A stretch of DNA of 64,000 nucleotides from DASUNP01 sp035249305. Its GTDB lineage: Bacteria > Acidobacteriota > Blastocatellia > UBA7656. The stretch is from NCBI GenBank assembly GCA_035249305.1, contig DATFGQ010000016.1, positions 1 to 64,000 of the forward strand, read 5' to 3'. The notes beneath the pieces were generated by a model. The model worked only from the letters and a program-made list of their open reading frames with translations, was not told where the DNA came from and did no database searches. Every line of letters starts with the position of its first letter. Within the stretch, counting starts at the first letter, position 1. The position numbers were made by a program, and so were the translations under genes. Of the stretch, positions 61,885-64,000 are shown one piece after another.

Positions 61885-63123
61885 ATGCTCTCATCGCTCA
61901 TTCGCTTGACGGCAATCACGACTCAAATTCTCGCGCTCATCCCCGCGGCTTACGGCCAGGCGACGGGCGCAGCGCCGCCCGACGTAGTCTCGTCGAGCGC
62001 AGGCAATATCAAAGTCGAGCGGCTCGCAACGCTCGAATACCCATGGGGAATGGCCCTGCTGCCCGACGGGCGGCTGCTGGTCACGGAGAAGCCGGGGCGA
62101 TTGCGCATCTTCGCGAACGGCAAATTGTCCGAGCCGGTTCAAGGAGTGCCGAAGGTGGTCTACCGCAACGCGCGCGGCGAGCAGGGAGGTCTGCTCGATG
62201 TCGAGGTCGATCAGAATTTCGCGCGCAACCAGCTCGTCTACATCTCTTACGTAGAGGCGGCCGAGCCACAGCCGCAGGGCGCGGCCGAGACGGGCGACGA
62301 GCGGTTCGGCGGCTTCCTCGACATGACGGATAACATAGTGAGGGGCGGCGTAGTCGCGCGCGGCCGTCTCGACGGCAACCAGTTGCGCGACGTACAGGTC
62401 ATCTGGCGTCAGGAGCCGAAGACCGTGGGGCGAGGCCATTTCGGGAACCGCCTGATCTTCGCGCCGGACGGGAAACTTTTCATCACCTCGGGCGAGCGCA
62501 TGCGTTTCGACCCGGCGCAGAGCCTGGCGTCGAACCTCGGAAAGGTCGTGCGAATAAACCCGGATGGGACGATACCGAACGACAACCCTATGGCGGGCAA
62601 GGAGGGCGCGCGCGGAGATATATGGAGCTACGGCCATCGCAACATGCTATCGGCGGTGATCGATGCTTCGGGCCGGTTATGGGTGTTAGAGATGGGGCCG
62701 CTCGGGGGCGACGAGCTAAACCTCGTCGAGCCGGGTAAGAATTACGGCTGGCCCGTCGTAAGCAACGGCGACAACTACGGCGGCCAGGGGATCCCGGATC
62801 ACGCGACGCGCAGGGAGTTCCAGGGGCCGGTTCGCTCCTGGACGCCGGTCATCTCGCCTTCGGGCGCGGTCTTCTACAACGGATCTCTCTTTCAGGGGTG
62901 GCGCGGGAGCGTGATAGTCGGCGGGTTGTCATCGCAGGCGCTCATCCGTCTTGCTATCGAAGGCCGGCAAGTCGCTATCGAAGAGCGGGTCGACATGAAG
63001 AGGCGCATACGCGATATTATTCAGACGCCCGACGGAGCGCTGCTGGTAATAGTCGACGACAAAAGCGGTGACCTGCTGCGCCTGACGCCGGCGGGGGTTC
63101 GTCCTGAACAGTCCGTGCGGTGA
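61885..63123 (+). CDS. PQQ-dependent soluble aldose sugar dehydrogenase (YliI/Asd type)
   Basis: A 412-residue exported protein with a signal peptide ending AAYGQ and an AAAGGAG site. A six-bladed beta-propeller is indicated by WGMALLPDGRLLVTEKPGRL, the Gly-rich GEQGGLLDVEVD, the RLIFAPDGKLFITSGERM segment and VEPGKNYGWPVVSNGDNYGG. The GHFGNR and YGHRN histidine regions fit the PQQ-binding and catalytic positions of the soluble GSDH family. It oxidises sugars in the periplasm. No PQQ synthesis genes are in view. A strong terminator follows. Confidence 0.92.
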   Translation: MLSSLIRLTAITTQILALIPAAYGQATGAAPPDVVSSSAGNIKVERLATLEYPWGMALLPDGRLLVTEKPGRLRIFANGKLSEPVQGVPKVVYRNARGEQGGLLDVEVDQNFARNQLVYISYVEAAEPQPQGAAETGDERFGGFLDMTDNIVRGGVVARGRLDGNQLRDVQVIWRQEPKTVGRGHFGNRLIFAPDGKLFITSGERMRFDPAQSLASNLGKVVRINPDGTIPNDNPMAGKEGARGDIWSYGHRNMLSAVIDASGRLWVLEMGPLGGDELNLVEPGKNYGWPVVSNGDNYGGQGIPDHATRREFQGPVRSWTPVISPSGAVFYNGSLFQGWRGSVIVGGLSSQALIRLAIEGRQVAIEERVDMKRRIRDIIQTPDGALLVIVDDKSGDLLRLTPAGVRPEQSVR

Positions 63124-63145
63124 TGGCAAAATAGCAGGCCGGAAT

Positions 63146-63172
63146 GGGGCCGCGCGGTTGCGGCCCCTTTTT
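63146..63172 (+). terminator. Intrinsic terminator after the sugar dehydrogenase gene
   Basis: GGGGCCGC pairs with GCGGCCCC around a 6-base loop, followed at once by TTTTTG. It begins 22 bases after the stop. Confidence 0.88.
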
Positions 63173-63265
63173 GACAGGTCTACAATTCTACTATGGACCG
63201 CTTAACTTGATTGAAACTTGGCTTGAAAGAACCTCCCCCTCCCCCCAGAGATTGAAGCAGCATTT

Positions 63266-64000
63266 ATGTCGACTAGAGTCTTGCTTGCCGAGAGTGATTT
63301 TGATTTTCAAAGGGCTGTCGCCCGAATACTGAATGACGAACAGATCGAAGCGGTTTGCGCCGGTGATGGCAGGGACGCCTTGTGTCTGTTGAATGAGACC
63401 GTCCCCGACTTATTGATCGCCGATTGCGCGCTGCGGGGCAAGAACGGCTATGAGCTATGCCAGTATGTGAGGGAGGAGCCCGATTTTCAAACGCTCCCCG
63501 TCATTCTTCTGGATGACCATTTCGACGCATCCAATAAGAATCTGGCATTCGGCGTCGGCGCGGACGCGTACCTGAGCAAGCCGTTCGAGCCGGGCGAGCT
63601 GATAAGGCTCTTGCATGATCTGCTCGGGAGTAAGGTAGAGAGCTCCGGTAGAGTAATATACTCGCCGGGCCTCGCCCATAGCTCAGAACAGGTTCTAACC
63701 GATCGCCGGACAATTGACGCGCGGAGCAAGCCGACGGGCTCGCCAGAAGCAGCGCCGGCAAGGGGACGAGATGGCCTGCGCTTCTTATGGTGGGGCCTGC
63801 TTATGGGCGCAATAATTGCCGCCGTGGCGTTGGCGCTTTTAATGCGGACGCCCGACATAGCTGGCCCTACACTCCAGAGCCCTCAGCCGAGCGGAGTAAA
63901 CGGTTCACCCGCGCCGGCCCAGCAGGAAGACATGAATAATGTAGAAGAGGCATTCGGGTACTCGGAGGACGGTAAGCCAAGTGCTGTGAGCGCGGATGAA
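63266..64000 (+). CDS. Receiver domain fused to a membrane segment (partial, runs off window)
   Basis: From the ATG at 63266 the frame stays open to the last base, giving at least 245 residues. Residues 1-118 are a response-regulator receiver: the acidic pocket near AESDFD, the phosphoacceptor Asp in LLIADCALRGKNG, and the conserved Lys in YLSKPFEPGEL. A polar linker leads to one helix, FLWWGLLMGAIIAAVALALL (about 175-194). An acidic Pro/Gln-rich stretch then runs outward. A receiver tethered to the membrane without a DNA-binding or histidine-kinase domain in view is uncommon. The rest is right of the window. The ribosome site is weak. Confidence 0.75.
   Translation, partial: MSTRVLLAESDFDFQRAVARILNDEQIEAVCAGDGRDALCLLNETVPDLLIADCALRGKNGYELCQYVREEPDFQTLPVILLDDHFDASNKNLAFGVGADAYLSKPFEPGELIRLLHDLLGSKVESSGRVIYSPGLAHSSEQVLTDRRTIDARSKPTGSPEAAPARGRDGLRFLWWGLLMGAIIAAVALALLMRTPDIAGPTLQSPQPSGVNGSPAPAQQEDMNNVEEAFGYSEDGKPSAVSADE

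Overview
The window looks like a chromosomal segment of an Acidobacteriota bacterium, most likely class Blastocatellia. This rests on style rather than a marker gene. Coding is GC-rich, there are many secreted hypothetical proteins, and several features are typical of that group: an acidobacterial ECF sigma factor overlapping a Ser/Thr kinase-TPR gene, a carboxypeptidase-like/plug TonB receptor remnant, a P460-multihaem cytochrome fusion, a secreted CHAT-TPR protein and dispersed palindromic repeats. I saw no rRNA, tRNA or CRISPR array.

Layout. 1-1450 is visibly AT-richer than the rest. It holds the tail of an IS5-type transposase, a secreted/anchored hypothetical protein, a Cys-rich secreted peptide interrupted by an in-frame TGA, and an attC-like hairpin. 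1.5-24 kb is mostly rightward housekeeping and envelope genes: DUF6159, an ABC-2 exporter pair, a methyltransferase, a secreted adenosine deaminase-like enzyme, DinB, an L,D-transpeptidase lipoprotein, a crystallin-like protein, aquaporin, a GT39-like transferase, DDAH, a haem/toroid/ankyrin fusion, TerC, GH25-LysM, a YgiD-like dioxygenase and a large P460-hexahaem cytochrome. 24-28 kb has a DUF5989 mini-gene, a frameshifted secreted protein and an RNA-metabolism cluster (two RRM proteins, a DEAD-box helicase, and IF-1 apparently starting at AUU). 28-32 kb is a BlaI/BlaR1-type regulatory locus with its own operator, flanked by two gene remnants.

32-39 kb has a P450, an epoxide-hydrolase-like enzyme and a HemN-like radical SAM protein. 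The 3' end of the radical SAM gene is duplicated around a small antitoxin-like gene, followed by an ArsS-like fragment and two overlapping single-span mini-proteins. Then come a Zn-alcohol dehydrogenase and an SRPBCC protein. 39-50 kb carries a membrane-anchored LRR-Roc-COR protein, DUF1295, glnS, a c-haem DUF3365 protein, DUF3455, an MddA-like methyltransferase and a secreted TPR-CHAT protein. 50-54.5 kb is a leftward sigma factor / zinc-finger anti-sigma-like / S74-tail group. 54.7-64 kb has a dihaem cytochrome, an ankyrin lipoprotein, an ECF sigma-Ser/Thr kinase pair, a PQQ-type sugar dehydrogenase and, running off the right edge, a receiver domain fused to a membrane segment.

The unusual observations are the TGA-interrupted Cys-rich peptide, the AUU start of infA, the 33-bp duplication around the antitoxin-like gene, the coupled mini-proteins, the BlaR1 protein whose sensor domain is repeated and resembles the gene at 236-895, and three dispersed hairpin repeat families.
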